Positions 1 through 8,606 of a stretch of DNA of 64,000 nt are shown piece after piece. This DNA comes from Gordonia aichiensis NBRC 108223. Lineage in GTDB: Bacteria; Actinomycetota; Actinomycetes; Mycobacteriales; Mycobacteriaceae. The first letter of the stretch is position 1, and the number at the start of each line of letters is the position of its first letter. Location: the NCBI RefSeq assembly GCF_000332975.1, contig NZ_BANR01000006.1:179521-243520 (forward strand), in the 5' to 3' direction. The notes beneath the pieces are model-generated. The model had not been told where the DNA came from. It made no database searches and saw only the letters and a list, made by a program, of their open reading frames with translations. Position numbers and translations under genes: made by a program.

Positions 1-705
1 TTCGACGACCACGTCGTCGCGGCCGAACCTCTCGATCAATTCACCGAGTGCCACTTCGGCGGCGCCGGCTCCCGCACGATCGAGCGCGCGCCGAACCCCG
101 CCTTTGCGGCAGCCGGTCAGCACGACCCAGTGACCCGCGTCGCGGGTGAGTCGGTCGACGTCGTAGCGCAGCAGCCCTTTCTCACCGCCGGTCATGTGGG
201 CGTCGGCGATGATCCGCGACAATCTCCGATACCCCTCGCCGTCACGGGCGAGGACCAACAGGTGTTCACCCGCCGGGTCGGTCACCCCGGTCCGGGTCAC
301 GTCGGGCTCCAGGGAGAGTTCGGCACCGAACACCGTGGGCATCGCGAATTCCTTTGCTGCCTCGGCAAATCGGACGACACCGTAGAAGCCGTCGTGGTCG
401 GTGATCGACAATCCGCTCAGATCGAGCCGCGCCGCTTCTTCCACCATCTCCTCCGGCATCGACGCACCGTCGAGGAAGCTGTAGGCGCTGTGCGCGTGCA
501 GTTCGGCGTAGCGCACCGACGAGCGCTCGCGCGCCACCTCCGGAGCGGTGTAAGCGCCCCGCTTGCGTGACCAGGCAGGGCTGTCGCTGCCGTCGCCGGG
601 TTGCTCGGGACCGAAGAACTCCCCCGGCCGGCCACCTCTCGGCGAGCGCCCCGACAGCACTCGCTCCATCTCCCGCCAGGTCGGCGGGCCCTGGTTCCAA
701 CCCAC
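1..705 (-). CDS. dnaE2: Error-prone DNA polymerase DnaE2 (ImuC), N-terminal part, cut by the window edge
   Basis: Replicative-type (C-family) polymerase subunit that does damage-induced translesion synthesis together with ImuA' and ImuB, both encoded in this window. The visible 235 residues start VGWNQGPPTWREMERVL, the typical DnaE2 opening, and go on into the PHP domain (AELHAHSAYSFLDGAS). The rest of the gene lies left of the window. I chose the GTG at 705 because an in-frame ATG at 723 falls inside a LexA box (716-731); starting at 705 leaves the operator upstream of the coding region and restores the usual DnaE2 N-terminus. The motifs make the family assignment secure; the exact start is inferred. 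Confidence 0.93.
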   Translation of the reverse strand, partial: MGWNQGPPTWREMERVLSGRSPRGGRPGEFFGPEQPGDGSDSPAWSRKRGAYTAPEVARERSSVRYAELHAHSAYSFLDGASMPEEMVEEAARLDLSGLSITDHDGFYGVVRFAEAAKEFAMPTVFGAELSLEPDVTRTGVTDPAGEHLLVLARDGEGYRRLSRIIADAHMTGGEKGLLRYDVDRLTRDAGHWVVLTGCRKGGVRRALDRAGAGAAEVALGELIERFGRDDVVVE

Positions 706-715
706 CCGTCCATCA

Positions 716-731
716 TAGAACATACGTTCGA
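716..731 (-). promoter_or_regulatory. LexA (SOS) box of dnaE2
   Basis: TAGAACATACGTTCGA matches the mycobacterial SOS box TCGAAC-N4-GTTCGA at 11 of the 12 conserved positions. It lies 11 bp before the chosen GTG start, where LexA would block transcription. LexA control of dnaE2 is established in mycobacteria; binding here is inferred. Confidence 0.85.
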
Positions 732-761
732 TGATGGGTGCTGCCGTTCAGATTTGTTCGC

Positions 762-1358
762 TCATTCCGCCCGCGCTGACGCCATCGAGGCCGCGACGAA
801 CACTTCGGCGACGTGACGCGCCGTCGCCGACGACGCGCGTGGATCCGTCTCGCGCAGCCTCATGGCGAGCTCTCCGGTCACAATCAGGAGCAATCCCTCG
901 GCGAGATCATCGGGATCTGCGCATGGCAACTCGACCGCCAGCCCCGCGAGCGTGCGCGTGAGATGGTCGGTGTCGCGTCGGATCGCGGCGTCGATCTCGG
1001 GCTCGGGGTCGGAGTAGTCGGCCGCAGCCCCGAGGAACGCGCACCAGCGTGCACCGTCTGGCTGTGCGCGGAAGGTGTCGAGGGCATCGAACACGGCGAG
1101 CAGTCGCCGTGTGCCATCGGAACCGGCGGCGTCAATCGCCTTGTCCCAGACCTCCACCCATCGCTGATGTCTGCGCTCGAGGGCAGCTGCGATGAGGTTC
1201 TCCTTGCTACGGAATCCGCGATACAGCGTCGCGGGCGAGACACCGGCCGTAGCGAGGATCACGTCGACGGGGGTGCTGGCGATGTTCTGCGTCGACGTCA
1301 ACTCGTCGACCGCGTCGAGCAATTTGCGCTCGGAACTCTTGCGCACCGGCATGGACAT
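762..1358 (-). CDS. TetR-family transcriptional regulator
   Basis: About 198 residues from the ATG at 1358; a second ATG at 1352 is equally possible, and the ATG at 1442 would run across the divergent gene. The N-terminal helix-turn-helix reads DVILATAGVSPATLYRGFRSKENLIAAAL, typical of TetR, and is followed by a helical ligand-binding domain of usual length. The gene is divergent from an MFS transporter whose first codons overlap a palindrome (1381-1392). The arrangement suggests a repressor controlling itself and the exporter. The ligand cannot be told from the sequence. Confidence 0.85.
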   Translation of the reverse strand: MSMPVRKSSERKLLDAVDELTSTQNIASTPVDVILATAGVSPATLYRGFRSKENLIAAALERRHQRWVEVWDKAIDAAGSDGTRRLLAVFDALDTFRAQPDGARWCAFLGAAADYSDPEPEIDAAIRRDTDHLTRTLAGLAVELPCADPDDLAEGLLLIVTGELAMRLRETDPRASSATARHVAEVFVAASMASARAE

Positions 1359-1377
1359 CACTCTAGACTCTGCAAAT

Positions 1378-2571
1378 ATGAAACGTACGTTTTCGTTTAG
1401 TGAGCTCCGTGAGCTCGCTGTTGTCGTCGTAGGGACATGCACGATCGCCGCGACGTACGGCCTCGTGCGTCTGGCCTACGGCTTGTTCCTCCCCGACATC
1501 CAGCACGAACTCGGCCTCGATCCCGCCACGGCCGGATACATCTCGTCGGGATCATCGCTGGTGTATTGCACGGCAGCGGCGGCTGGTTTCTGGTGGTCAC
1601 GACAGCCCGGCCTGCTGATCGCCGCCGCCGGGATAACCGCGGTCGCCGGGGTCTGGACGATGGCCTCGACACACGACGTCGCGCTCTTCGGACTATCCGC
1701 CGTACTCAGTTCGGCCGGGGCGGGTTTCGCCTCGCCCGCCATGGTGACCGTCGCACAACGCGGCGTCCGACCGGTGCGCGTCGACACCGCACAGTCGGTG
1801 ATCAACGCGGGAACCGGCCCCGGCCTGGTGGCAGCGGGCGCCCTGGCGCTGGCTTTGCTGCCGGCGTGGCGCACGGCATGGACTCTTGTCGGCATCTTTA
1901 CCGTGTCCATCGTGTCGGTGATGTTCGTACTCGCGAAGGTCGCCGTGGCGCCACGCGCCGCGACGGCACACGACGGTCCGCGGGGGTTGTCACGGGCATG
2001 GTTGGCGATGCATCGTCGTGCGATCGCGTCCGCGATCGGCATGGGTGCGGGCTCGAGCGCGGTGTGGACCTATGGCCGCAGCCTCCTCGTCGACTCCGGA
2101 AGCCAGAGTTCCCAGGGCACGATCGTCGCGTGGATCGCACTCGGAATCGGCGCGACCGCAGTGATTCCGACGTCGCGACTCATGGCACGCCGCGCGCCGA
2201 CGACAGCGTGGACGATCAGTTGTCTCGTTCTCGCGGCAACGGTTCTGGCGCTGACGCTCGCCACCTCGTCCACCGTCGCCACAGTGATCGCCTGCGTACT
2301 GTTCGGGTGGGGCTTCACCGCGGGAACGTCGGCCCTCATTTCATGGACAACTGTTTTGAGCCCCGAGAACGCAGCAGCCGGGACCGCGCTCCTGTTCATC
2401 GCGCTGGTGCTCGGGCAGGCGGTGGGTTCGTCGGTGCTCGGGGCCGCCATCGCCAGCTCCGGATACACCACCGCGTTCCTTGTGGCCGTGGCGTTCTCGG
2501 CCCTGGCCATCATTCCCGCGGCACGGCGCACCGTTCGACCAACTGTGACGGTTCAGGAGGTCGGCGCGTAG
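1378..2571 (+). CDS. MFS transporter (CynX/NimT-like, 12 TM)
   Basis: 397 residues, almost wholly hydrophobic, with roughly twelve transmembrane segments and the two-halves layout of the major facilitator superfamily. The N-terminus ELAVVVVGTCTIAATYGLVRLAYGLFLPDIQ resembles the CynX/NimT and YbfB-type MFS groups. I start at ATG 1378; longer starts back to 1192 would overlap the divergent regulator. The gene is probably repressed by the adjacent TetR protein through the palindrome at 1381-1392. The substrate is unknown; in such pairs it is often a small organic compound or drug. Confidence 0.8.
   Translation: MKRTFSFSELRELAVVVVGTCTIAATYGLVRLAYGLFLPDIQHELGLDPATAGYISSGSSLVYCTAAAAGFWWSRQPGLLIAAAGITAVAGVWTMASTHDVALFGLSAVLSSAGAGFASPAMVTVAQRGVRPVRVDTAQSVINAGTGPGLVAAGALALALLPAWRTAWTLVGIFTVSIVSVMFVLAKVAVAPRAATAHDGPRGLSRAWLAMHRRAIASAIGMGAGSSAVWTYGRSLLVDSGSQSSQGTIVAWIALGIGATAVIPTSRLMARRAPTTAWTISCLVLAATVLALTLATSSTVATVIACVLFGWGFTAGTSALISWTTVLSPENAAAGTALLFIALVLGQAVGSSVLGAAIASSGYTTAFLVAVAFSALAIIPAARRTVRPTVTVQEVGA
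1381..1392. promoter_or_regulatory. Probable TetR operator
   Basis: AAACGTACGTTT is a perfect 12-bp palindrome between the divergent TetR and MFS genes, over codons 2 to 5 of the MFS gene. ACGTACGT-centred palindromes are common TetR targets. Its overlap with the start codon region suggests that the MFS transcript is leaderless or nearly so. Confidence 0.55.
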
Positions 2572-2602
2572 AAGATCAGCCGATCAGGCACCCGCCGATC
2601 GG

Positions 2603-4006
2603 TCACCCGTTGGCTGCCACAGCTCTCGGAATCCGACGATCCACCAACGTCATGGCGATCAACACCGATCCGATGACCACGACCGCCCAGCCCGCGACGT
2701 GCAGTCCACCGTCGGTGGCGCGGGCCCCGAAGGCGATACCGATGAGGCTCGACGAGAAGATCGCCCCGAAGTACATGAACGTTCTGTACAGACCCGATGC
2801 CACGCCGATCGACTCCGACGGGCTCTGCGTGTAGAGCGTCGCCTGGTTGGCGTAGCCGCTCAATCCGTTGGCCACGCCGAACAGGAAGGTCATCGTGAGC
2901 AGGATCCACAGCCCAGAGGAATGATGGATCGCCACCGCGGTGACACCGGCGCCGACAAAGCAGAAACCTGTGAGGATCAACGGAATTCGCACCCATCCGT
3001 GCGTCGAGTTGACCCGCGCACACACAACACTGAGCGCGGAGTACGGAATGAGGATGAGGCCGACCTGCGCGGCCGTGTAGCCCGCGGACTGCTCCATCCA
3101 CTGACTGATGCCGTACATCGCCGTGTAGGAACCGAGACCGGCCAGGGCCTGCCGCAGATAGGTGCGGACCAGCGGGGTATTCGACGCGAGCATCCGTACG
3201 TCGATGAGCGGTTGTGCAGCACGTAATTCCCAGAGGACCAGCAGCAGCCCCGATACGGCGACGATGACGAGCAACCACCACCGCGGTTCTGTCAGCCGCG
3301 CCAAGAACTCGAGTGCCACAACGACGGTCACCGCGAAAAGCACTACCCCGACGACGTCGACGACGCGGACGAGGCCCCGGACACCACCCACATGGACCGC
3401 CCCGTCCCGGGGAATACTGCGCAGCGCCCACGCCAAGGTGATCAGTGCGACGGGGATGTTGACGAAGAACACAGCGCGCCAACCGAAGACACCGGTCAGT
3501 ACACCTCCCAGAGGCAGACCGATCACGGCGATCACCTGTGCCGCGATCGAGAAGCCGCCGAGTATCCGGCTCGGCACGCCGGTGCCGAAGGAGTCGGCTC
3601 GCGACCGCACGAGTGCCATCGCCGTGGGATATGCGGCCGAGGTGCCGATACCGATCAGCGCACGGGAGAGCAGAAGACACCAGAAGGCCGGCGCGGCAGC
3701 TCCGACGATCCCGGCCACGAGCAGAACGACCAACCCGGACACGAACACCCGGCGCGGACCGAAGACGGCCGCGAGCTTGCCCATCGTCGGCTGCGCCACA
3801 GCGCTGCAGAGGTAGAGCACCGAGATGAGGATCGTCGTCTGCGCCGGACCTCGATGGAAGTCGACACCGATCCCCACCAGTGCGGTCGCGATCATGGAAC
3901 TGTTGATCGGGTTGAGCGTCGACCCCATCAACAGCGGCCCGGTGAACCGCCAGCCGAAGGGATTGCGCTGCTCCACTCCCGCATCGCCGGTTGTCGCCGC
4001 GCTCAC
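2603..4006 (-). CDS. MFS drug-efflux-type transporter
   Basis: 467 residues. The sequence opens with a long first helix region (GPLLMGSTLNPINSSMIATAL) and carries the MFS loop motif GKLAAVFGPRRV after TM2. The general plan is that of EmrB/QacA-type proton-coupled multidrug exporters. Its start overlaps the stop of the isochorismatase-like gene by 4 bp (ATGA), so the two are translationally coupled and probably controlled by the MarR gene just upstream. It converges with the MFS gene ending at 2571, with only about 30 bp between them and no obvious terminator hairpin. The substrate is unknown. Confidence 0.82.
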   Translation of the reverse strand: MSAATTGDAGVEQRNPFGWRFTGPLLMGSTLNPINSSMIATALVGIGVDFHRGPAQTTILISVLYLCSAVAQPTMGKLAAVFGPRRVFVSGLVVLLVAGIVGAAAPAFWCLLLSRALIGIGTSAAYPTAMALVRSRADSFGTGVPSRILGGFSIAAQVIAVIGLPLGGVLTGVFGWRAVFFVNIPVALITLAWALRSIPRDGAVHVGGVRGLVRVVDVVGVVLFAVTVVVALEFLARLTEPRWWLLVIVAVSGLLLVLWELRAAQPLIDVRMLASNTPLVRTYLRQALAGLGSYTAMYGISQWMEQSAGYTAAQVGLILIPYSALSVVCARVNSTHGWVRIPLILTGFCFVGAGVTAVAIHHSSGLWILLTMTFLFGVANGLSGYANQATLYTQSPSESIGVASGLYRTFMYFGAIFSSSLIGIAFGARATDGGLHVAGWAVVVIGSVLIAMTLVDRRIPRAVAANG

Positions 4007-4578
4007 TGCGCGGCAGCGTCGAGGAGTTCGAGAAGGTCTGCGGTCGAACCAGTCTCGGCGATCTCGGGAAACACCTCGCGCACGCTGTGCGCATGGCGTT
4101 CACCGATCGAATCCGTCATGGCATCCGTCGGCAATGTCACATTGAACCCTGCCTCGTGCGCGTCGCGGGCGGTCGATTCGACACCTGCACCGCTGGCGAT
4201 ACCGACGACGACCACCTGGGTGATCCCTCGTGAGCGCAGGTCGTCAGCGAGACCGGTACCGGCGAATGCGCTCCGCGAGTGCTTGGTCACCACCAGATCT
4301 GTGGGTTCGGGTGCGAACTCGTCGATGAACTCGGTCGACTCCTCCGATAGCCGCGGCCGGACGGCACCAGCGTTGCGATCGGTTCGTCCCGGCGGAACTG
4401 CGTCGACGTTCACCAGCACCACAAGACGACCGTACGTGCGGAATCTGTCGACGAGTCGGCCCGCCCTGTCGATGATCTCCGATGCCGGATGCGGAGCGAG
4501 ATTGTCGCGTAGCGCGATCCCGCGCTGCATGTCGATCACGATCAGCGCGGTGTGCGGGTCGAGAGTAGTCATGGCCAT
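4003..4578 (-). CDS. Isochorismatase-like hydrolase lacking the catalytic cysteine
   Basis: 191 residues of the isochorismatase/cysteine-hydrolase fold. Asp16 (ALIVIDMQ) and Lys99 (VVTKHSRSAF) of the usual triad are present, but the position normally held by Cys is Gly132 (GIASGAGVESTA). A Gly there is also found in true isochorismatases such as PhzD, which hydrolyse vinyl ethers without a thiol; amidase members of the family need the Cys. The start at 4578 has an AAGGAG ribosome site six bases upstream. It sits between a MarR regulator and an MFS exporter in one apparent operon, which suggests catabolism or detoxification of a small aromatic or related compound. The substrate is unknown. Confidence 0.8.
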   Translation of the reverse strand: MAMTTLDPHTALIVIDMQRGIALRDNLAPHPASEIIDRAGRLVDRFRTYGRLVVLVNVDAVPPGRTDRNAGAVRPRLSEESTEFIDEFAPEPTDLVVTKHSRSAFAGTGLADDLRSRGITQVVVVGIASGAGVESTARDAHEAGFNVTLPTDAMTDSIGERHAHSVREVFPEIAETGSTADLLELLDAAAQ

Positions 4579-4602
4579 TGTCGACTCCTTGTCAGATGAG
4601 GG

Positions 4603-5031
4603 TCAGGATTCCGCAATTCGACGGAGAAGTTCTGTCGCGGTGACGATCTGGTCACGCTCGTCCTCGGTGAGGACGTGCTCGATCCGGTCGGCGAGCCAGT
4701 CCTCGCGGGCAAGTCGTCCACGCGCGTACATCTCGCGTGCCTTGTCCGAGAGAGCCAGCAGCGTCTTCCGACGATCGCCGGGGTGCGGTGTGCCGATCAC
4801 TAGCCCCTGGTCGACCAGTGCGGCAACGGTTGTCGACATCGACTGCGGGCGGACACCCTCCGCACGCGCGAGCGCGTTGGCCGTCGTCGGCCCCTCACGC
4901 TCGAGTCGGCCCAGGACGTTGGTCTGTGATCGGGTGAGATCGCCGATCGCACCCTGTGCACGCAGACGGCGGTTCAGCGCGGCCAACACAGGGCGGAGAG
5001 ATGCGGCCACCAGGGCAGGATTCTCGGACAC
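4603..5031 (-). CDS. MarR-family transcriptional regulator
   Basis: 142 residues with the winged-helix core TANALARAEGVRPQSMSTTVAALVDQGLVIGTPHPGDRR; the DRR wing is characteristic of MarR. It is the first gene of a likely operon with the isochorismatase-like enzyme and the MFS exporter. The upstream DNA contains an inverted repeat (5049-5078) that is a plausible autoregulatory site. The ligand is not predictable, but the layout is that of a classic ligand-responsive repressor of an efflux or catabolic operon. Confidence 0.88.
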   Translation of the reverse strand: MSENPALVAASLRPVLAALNRRLRAQGAIGDLTRSQTNVLGRLEREGPTTANALARAEGVRPQSMSTTVAALVDQGLVIGTPHPGDRRKTLLALSDKAREMYARGRLAREDWLADRIEHVLTEDERDQIVTATELLRRIAES

Positions 5032-5048
5032 TTCATAAGCCTACCAAA

Positions 5049-5078
5049 TAGTCAGCTAACTGATTAGTGTCCTGACTA
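5049..5078. promoter_or_regulatory. Candidate MarR operator region
   Basis: Inverted arms TAGTCAG (5049-5055) and CTGACTA (5072-5078) flank a further related element, CTGATTAG, about 20 bp before the MarR start. Clustered, related half-sites next to a marR gene suggest autoregulation. The site also lies between the MarR operon and the acyl-CoA reductase start at 5201, so it could influence both. Confidence 0.5.
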
Positions 5079-5200
5079 ACTGCATTCATCGGCATCGTCG
5101 TTGCCATTTGCCGATGTGAGTGTCAAGGTGAACAGGACCGTTTCTTACCGAGTAGTAAGAAGTGGGCCGGGGGCTGCGGCCCAGAGTCGGAAGGGGTGTC

Positions 5201-7120
5201 ATGACCACGTACTTCATCACCGGCGGCACCGGATTCATCGGGCGTCGAGTGATCGGGCGGCTGCTCGACACGCATCCCGACGCCCACGTGTATGCGCTGG
5301 TGCGCGCTGAATCACGACCACGGTTCGACGTGGTGTTCGCCGACGCGCCGTCGGATCGACTGCATCCGGTCGTCGGAGACCTCACCTCCCCCGGCCTCGG
5401 AGTCGCCGACGACGAACTCCCCCAGATCGATCACGTGATCCATCTGGCCGCGATCTACGACATGACCGCCGACGCCGAGAGCCAACAGCGCGCCAACGTC
5501 GATGGCACCGCGCGTGTCATCGACTTCGCCGTCGAACACGACGCCATGCTGCATCACGTCTCGTCGATCGCCGTGTCCGGCGACCACGACGGCGTCTTCA
5601 CCGAGAACGATTTCGATCTCGGTCAGGGATTTCCCACTCCGTATCACCAGACCAAGTACGAAGCGGAGAAACTCGTCCGTGACCGCGCGGGATTGCGGTG
5701 GCGAGTGTACCGGCCGTCGGTGGTCGTCGGGGATTCACGGACAGGCGCGATGGACAAGATCGACGGGCCCTATTACTTCTTCCCACTCCTTGCACTGCTC
5801 GGCATGTTGCCGTCGAGGCTTCCTCTTCCGATGCCCGACCTCGGTCGGCTCAATCTGGTCCCGGTCGATTTCGTTGCAGAGGCCATCGTGACGCTCGTCG
5901 ACCATCACCCACTGCGCGGTGGGCAGGTGTTTCACCTCGGCGATTCCCGTGACCGCGGTGTCATCGGCATGTACAACGCACTGGCACCTGCGATCGGATC
6001 ACCCAAAGGTGTTGGCGTGGTGAGCAATCGAATCGTGGCACCCGCTCTTGCGATGACCGGGTTCGGACCGATCACGCCCATACGCGATCTCATCGCATCA
6101 CAGGCCGGTATACCGCCCGCGTTGCTCGACGGTATGCGGATGACCGCGGACTTCCGTTCTACACAGACTCTCGCCCTACTGGGCAGGCTCGGCGTCGCAC
6201 TCCCCGACCTCGACCAGTACGGACCGCGGCTCTGGGAGTTCTGGGCCGCACACCTCGATCCGTCTCGTCACCGGCGCGCCGATGCGCGCGGACCACTCGT
6301 CGGGACACACATTCTGATCACCGGCGGCTCGAGCGGAATCGGCAAAGCGACGGCGCGGATGTGCGTCGCGCGAGGTGCAGATGTGTACGTGGTCGCGCGC
6401 GACGTCGACGACCTGCACGCTGCCGTGACCGAACTCGAAGGCACCCAACCCAAGTCAGGACTGCCGGCAGGAAGGGTCTACGCCTACCAGTGCGACATCA
6501 CCGACGAAGAATCCGTACGGACCCTGGTGAAGACCATCATCGCCGAGCACGGACACGTCGACGTTCTGGTGAACAACGCCGGGCGTTCCATTCGACGTTC
6601 GACACTGCATTCCGTTGATCGCTCACACGACTACCACCGCGTTATGGCCGTGAACTACTTCGGAGCGGTCAACCTGGTACTCGCGCTGCTTCCGCACATG
6701 ATCGAGCGACAATCCGGCCGGGTGGTCAACGTGTCCTCCATCGCCGTGCAGACGCGCGGCGCACGTTTCGGCGCATACGCGGCGTCGAAAGCCGCGTTGG
6801 AGGCGTTCAGCGAGTCGACCGGCGTCGAAACCCTGTCTGACCATGTGACGTTCACCAATGTGCGTCTGCCACTGGTACGTACCCGCATGATCGCGCCGAC
6901 CGAGGCCTACCAGAACTCCGCCGGCGTGTGGAGCGTCGACAAGGCGGCGTCGAAGGTACTGGAAGGAATTCTGCGGCATCCGGCACGGATCAGCCCGCCA
7001 CTCGGTCAGCTCGCCGAGTTCGGACGGAAGTTCACACCGAGGCTGACCTCCCGGATTCTGCACCAGGAGTATCTCCTCGTCGACGAGTCGGCAGCCGCCC
7101 TCGGTACCGTTGAGCGGTGA
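5201..7120 (+). CDS. Two-domain fatty acyl-CoA reductase (AcrA1-like)
   Basis: 639 residues with two NAD(P)-binding units. The N-terminal half is an extended short-chain or thioester-reductase-like domain: GGTGFIG at 8-14 and catalytic Y148-x3-K152. The C-terminal half is a classical SDR: GGSSGIG at 375-381, the NNAG motif near 458-461 and Y526-x3-K530. This architecture and length match M. tuberculosis Rv3391 (AcrA1) and the Marinobacter acyl-CoA reductases that take acyl-CoA to fatty alcohol in two steps. The start at 5201 has GGAAGGGG upstream; earlier in-frame starts lack one. A GTGA overlap joins it to the next gene. A role in wax ester or lipid metabolism is inferred from the family. 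Confidence 0.87.
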   Translation: MTTYFITGGTGFIGRRVIGRLLDTHPDAHVYALVRAESRPRFDVVFADAPSDRLHPVVGDLTSPGLGVADDELPQIDHVIHLAAIYDMTADAESQQRANVDGTARVIDFAVEHDAMLHHVSSIAVSGDHDGVFTENDFDLGQGFPTPYHQTKYEAEKLVRDRAGLRWRVYRPSVVVGDSRTGAMDKIDGPYYFFPLLALLGMLPSRLPLPMPDLGRLNLVPVDFVAEAIVTLVDHHPLRGGQVFHLGDSRDRGVIGMYNALAPAIGSPKGVGVVSNRIVAPALAMTGFGPITPIRDLIASQAGIPPALLDGMRMTADFRSTQTLALLGRLGVALPDLDQYGPRLWEFWAAHLDPSRHRRADARGPLVGTHILITGGSSGIGKATARMCVARGADVYVVARDVDDLHAAVTELEGTQPKSGLPAGRVYAYQCDITDEESVRTLVKTIIAEHGHVDVLVNNAGRSIRRSTLHSVDRSHDYHRVMAVNYFGAVNLVLALLPHMIERQSGRVVNVSSIAVQTRGARFGAYAASKAALEAFSESTGVETLSDHVTFTNVRLPLVRTRMIAPTEAYQNSAGVWSVDKAASKVLEGILRHPARISPPLGQLAEFGRKFTPRLTSRILHQEYLLVDESAAALGTVER

Positions 7121-8193
7121 CCGATACCCCCTACCTCGCTGTCGACGCCGCTCGCGTCGACCGCAACCTCCGGACGACCGCCGAAACGGCACGACGCGCG
7201 GGAGTCGCCCTGCGGCCACACGCCAAGACGCACAAGACAGCAGCACTGGCGAAACGGCAGATCGATAGCGGCGCAATAGGTCTCACCGTAGCGACGATCG
7301 GAGAGGCCGAAGCGTTCGTCGCCGCGGGCTTCGGTGATCTGTTCATCGCCTATCCGCTGTGGGTCACAGCCCACAAGGGTGCACGCCTGCGCGCGCTGGC
7401 CCAGCAGTCGGCTCTGCGGCTCGCCGTCGACTCGATTGCGGGTGCGGAGCGGATGGCGGCGGAGGTGGGTGGAACCGGTTCCGGCGTCGAGGTGCTGGTC
7501 GAGGTGGATTCGGGCCAGCACCGCACCGGGGTCGGCCCCGAGTTCGCAGGTGAGGTCGCAGCCGCTGCGCACGACGCCGGTCTCGACGTGATCGGCGTGT
7601 TCACGTTTCCCGGCCACGGCTACGGTCCCGGCGGCGCTCGGAGTGCCGCCGCACGGGAGGAGGTGACAGCGCTCGCCGAAGCCGCCGACAGGCTGCGTTC
7701 GGTCAGCATCGAACCGCGTGTGCGGAGTGGGGGTTCCACCCCGACGGTCGAGTTCGCCACAGACAGCGACGTCCTGACCGAGATCCGGCCTGGCGTGTAC
7801 CCGTTCTACGACGCCCAGCAGATCGAACTCGGCGTCTGCGAATTCGGCGACGTCGCGCTGACCGCGGTGAGCACCGTCGTCCATCGCGATGGGCACCGCG
7901 CGGTGCTCGACGCCGGCAGCAAGATCATCGGGGCCGACCGTCCCGCGTGGGCCAGTGGCCATGGTCGGATACTCGACGATCCGGACGCGCGGATCGTCGG
8001 GCTCTCCGAACACCACGCCGTGGTCGAGTACCCGCCCAGCGCCGTCGTCCCCGAACTCGGGACCACGGTGGGCGTCATACCGAACCATGTCTGCACCGCG
8101 GTCAATCTCGTCGACGAGCTGGTCGTCGACGACGCGCGTTCCGGTGGCGCCGCGGACCGCTGGCCGGTCATCGCCCGCGGCGCGAACAGCTGA
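7117..8193 (+). CDS. D-serine dehydratase / D-threonine aldolase-like PLP enzyme
   Basis: 358 residues of the fold-type III (alanine-racemase-like barrel) PLP family. The PLP lysine is in RPHAKTHK near residue 37, and the C-terminal PNHVC supplies the His-x-Cys metal ligands seen in DSD1-type D-serine dehydratases and metal-activated D-threonine aldolases. The GTG start overlaps the stop of the acyl-CoA reductase gene (GTGA), so the two are co-transcribed, although no metabolic link between them is obvious. Which D-amino acid it acts on cannot be decided here. It is followed by the repeat-rich gap at 8194-8606. Confidence 0.82.
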   Translation: MTDTPYLAVDAARVDRNLRTTAETARRAGVALRPHAKTHKTAALAKRQIDSGAIGLTVATIGEAEAFVAAGFGDLFIAYPLWVTAHKGARLRALAQQSALRLAVDSIAGAERMAAEVGGTGSGVEVLVEVDSGQHRTGVGPEFAGEVAAAAHDAGLDVIGVFTFPGHGYGPGGARSAAAREEVTALAEAADRLRSVSIEPRVRSGGSTPTVEFATDSDVLTEIRPGVYPFYDAQQIELGVCEFGDVALTAVSTVVHRDGHRAVLDAGSKIIGADRPAWASGHGRILDDPDARIVGLSEHHAVVEYPPSAVVPELGTTVGVIPNHVCTAVNLVDELVVDDARSGGAADRWPVIARGANS

Positions 8194-8197
8194 GCGA

Positions 8198-8232
8198 GGA
8201 ACGGGGGTGCCGCGCGGAACGGGGGTGCCGCG
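8198..8232. repeat. 17-bp direct repeat, two copies
   Basis: GGAACGGGGGTGCCGCG occurs at 8198-8214 and again at 8216-8232, immediately after the stop codon at 8191-8193. It opens the repeat-rich gap between the PLP enzyme and imuB. It is not a hairpin and has no evident function. Confidence 0.7.
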
Positions 8233-8270
8233 GAGGCGGGGCTCGGGTGGTGCGCGTTGGTGCGGGGCGC

Positions 8271-8357
8271 TGCAGAAACTCGGGGAAGGATTTTTCCGCG
8301 GGTTTTGCACCCTTCCCCGCGAAACAACACGCGCAAAGGTCAGAAACCCGCGGAAGA
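8271..8357. repeat. Intergenic repeat, copy A (87 bp)
   Basis: This element pairs with copy B at 8461-8548. The last 59 bp (8299-8357) are identical to 8490-8548; the first 28 bp are similar with small changes. Inside it a short unit recurs in both orientations: GCAGAAACTCGGGGAAGGA at the left end, its inverted form TTTTTCCGCGGGTTTTGC, and CAGAAACCCGCGGAAGA at the right end. The first two can fold into a hairpin. The general pattern GCAGAAACCCGCGGAAGA is also present once more, slightly altered, at 8371-8388. No ORF with family features covers it. It looks like a dispersed small palindromic repeat family; its function is unknown. Confidence 0.75.
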
Positions 8358-8460
8358 GCCACGGCGCAGCGTCAAAACCCGCGGAAGAGTGACAGCCCGG
8401 GCCCCCACCCCACACCATTCGGGCACTCGTGCCGCTCGCCCCGCCGACGGTCTTCCCGAG

Positions 8461-8548
8461 TGCAGAAACCTAGGGAAGAAGTTTTTCCCCGGGTTTTGCA
8501 CCCTTCCCCGCGAAACAACACGCGCAAAGGTCAGAAACCCGCGGAAGA
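8461..8548. repeat. Intergenic repeat, copy B (88 bp)
   Basis: Direct copy of 8271-8357, displaced by 191 bp over the exact 59-bp core. It begins GCAGAAACCTAGGGAAGAAG and ends CAGAAACCCGCGGAAGA. A further inverted relative, CCCTTCCCCTACTTTCTGC (8551-8569), follows at once. The whole stretch 8194-8606 holds only these repeats and no credible gene; it separates two convergent transcription units, so transcription ends here from both sides. Confidence 0.75.
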
Positions 8549-8606
8549 AACCCTTCCCCTACTTTCTGCCAGCCAGCGCGTGCACCCACGAGCCGAAGCG
8601 GCCGCG

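Noticed and set aside
3392..5038. 548-residue + strand frame opposite the MFS, isochorismatase-like and MarR genes
   Set aside because: It is a shadow of three well-supported minus-strand genes, with Arg/Ser-rich composition typical of antisense frames in high-G+C DNA.
8271..8548. CRISPR-like array
   Set aside because: Only two long direct copies with unequal internal units; no regular spacers and no cas genes.
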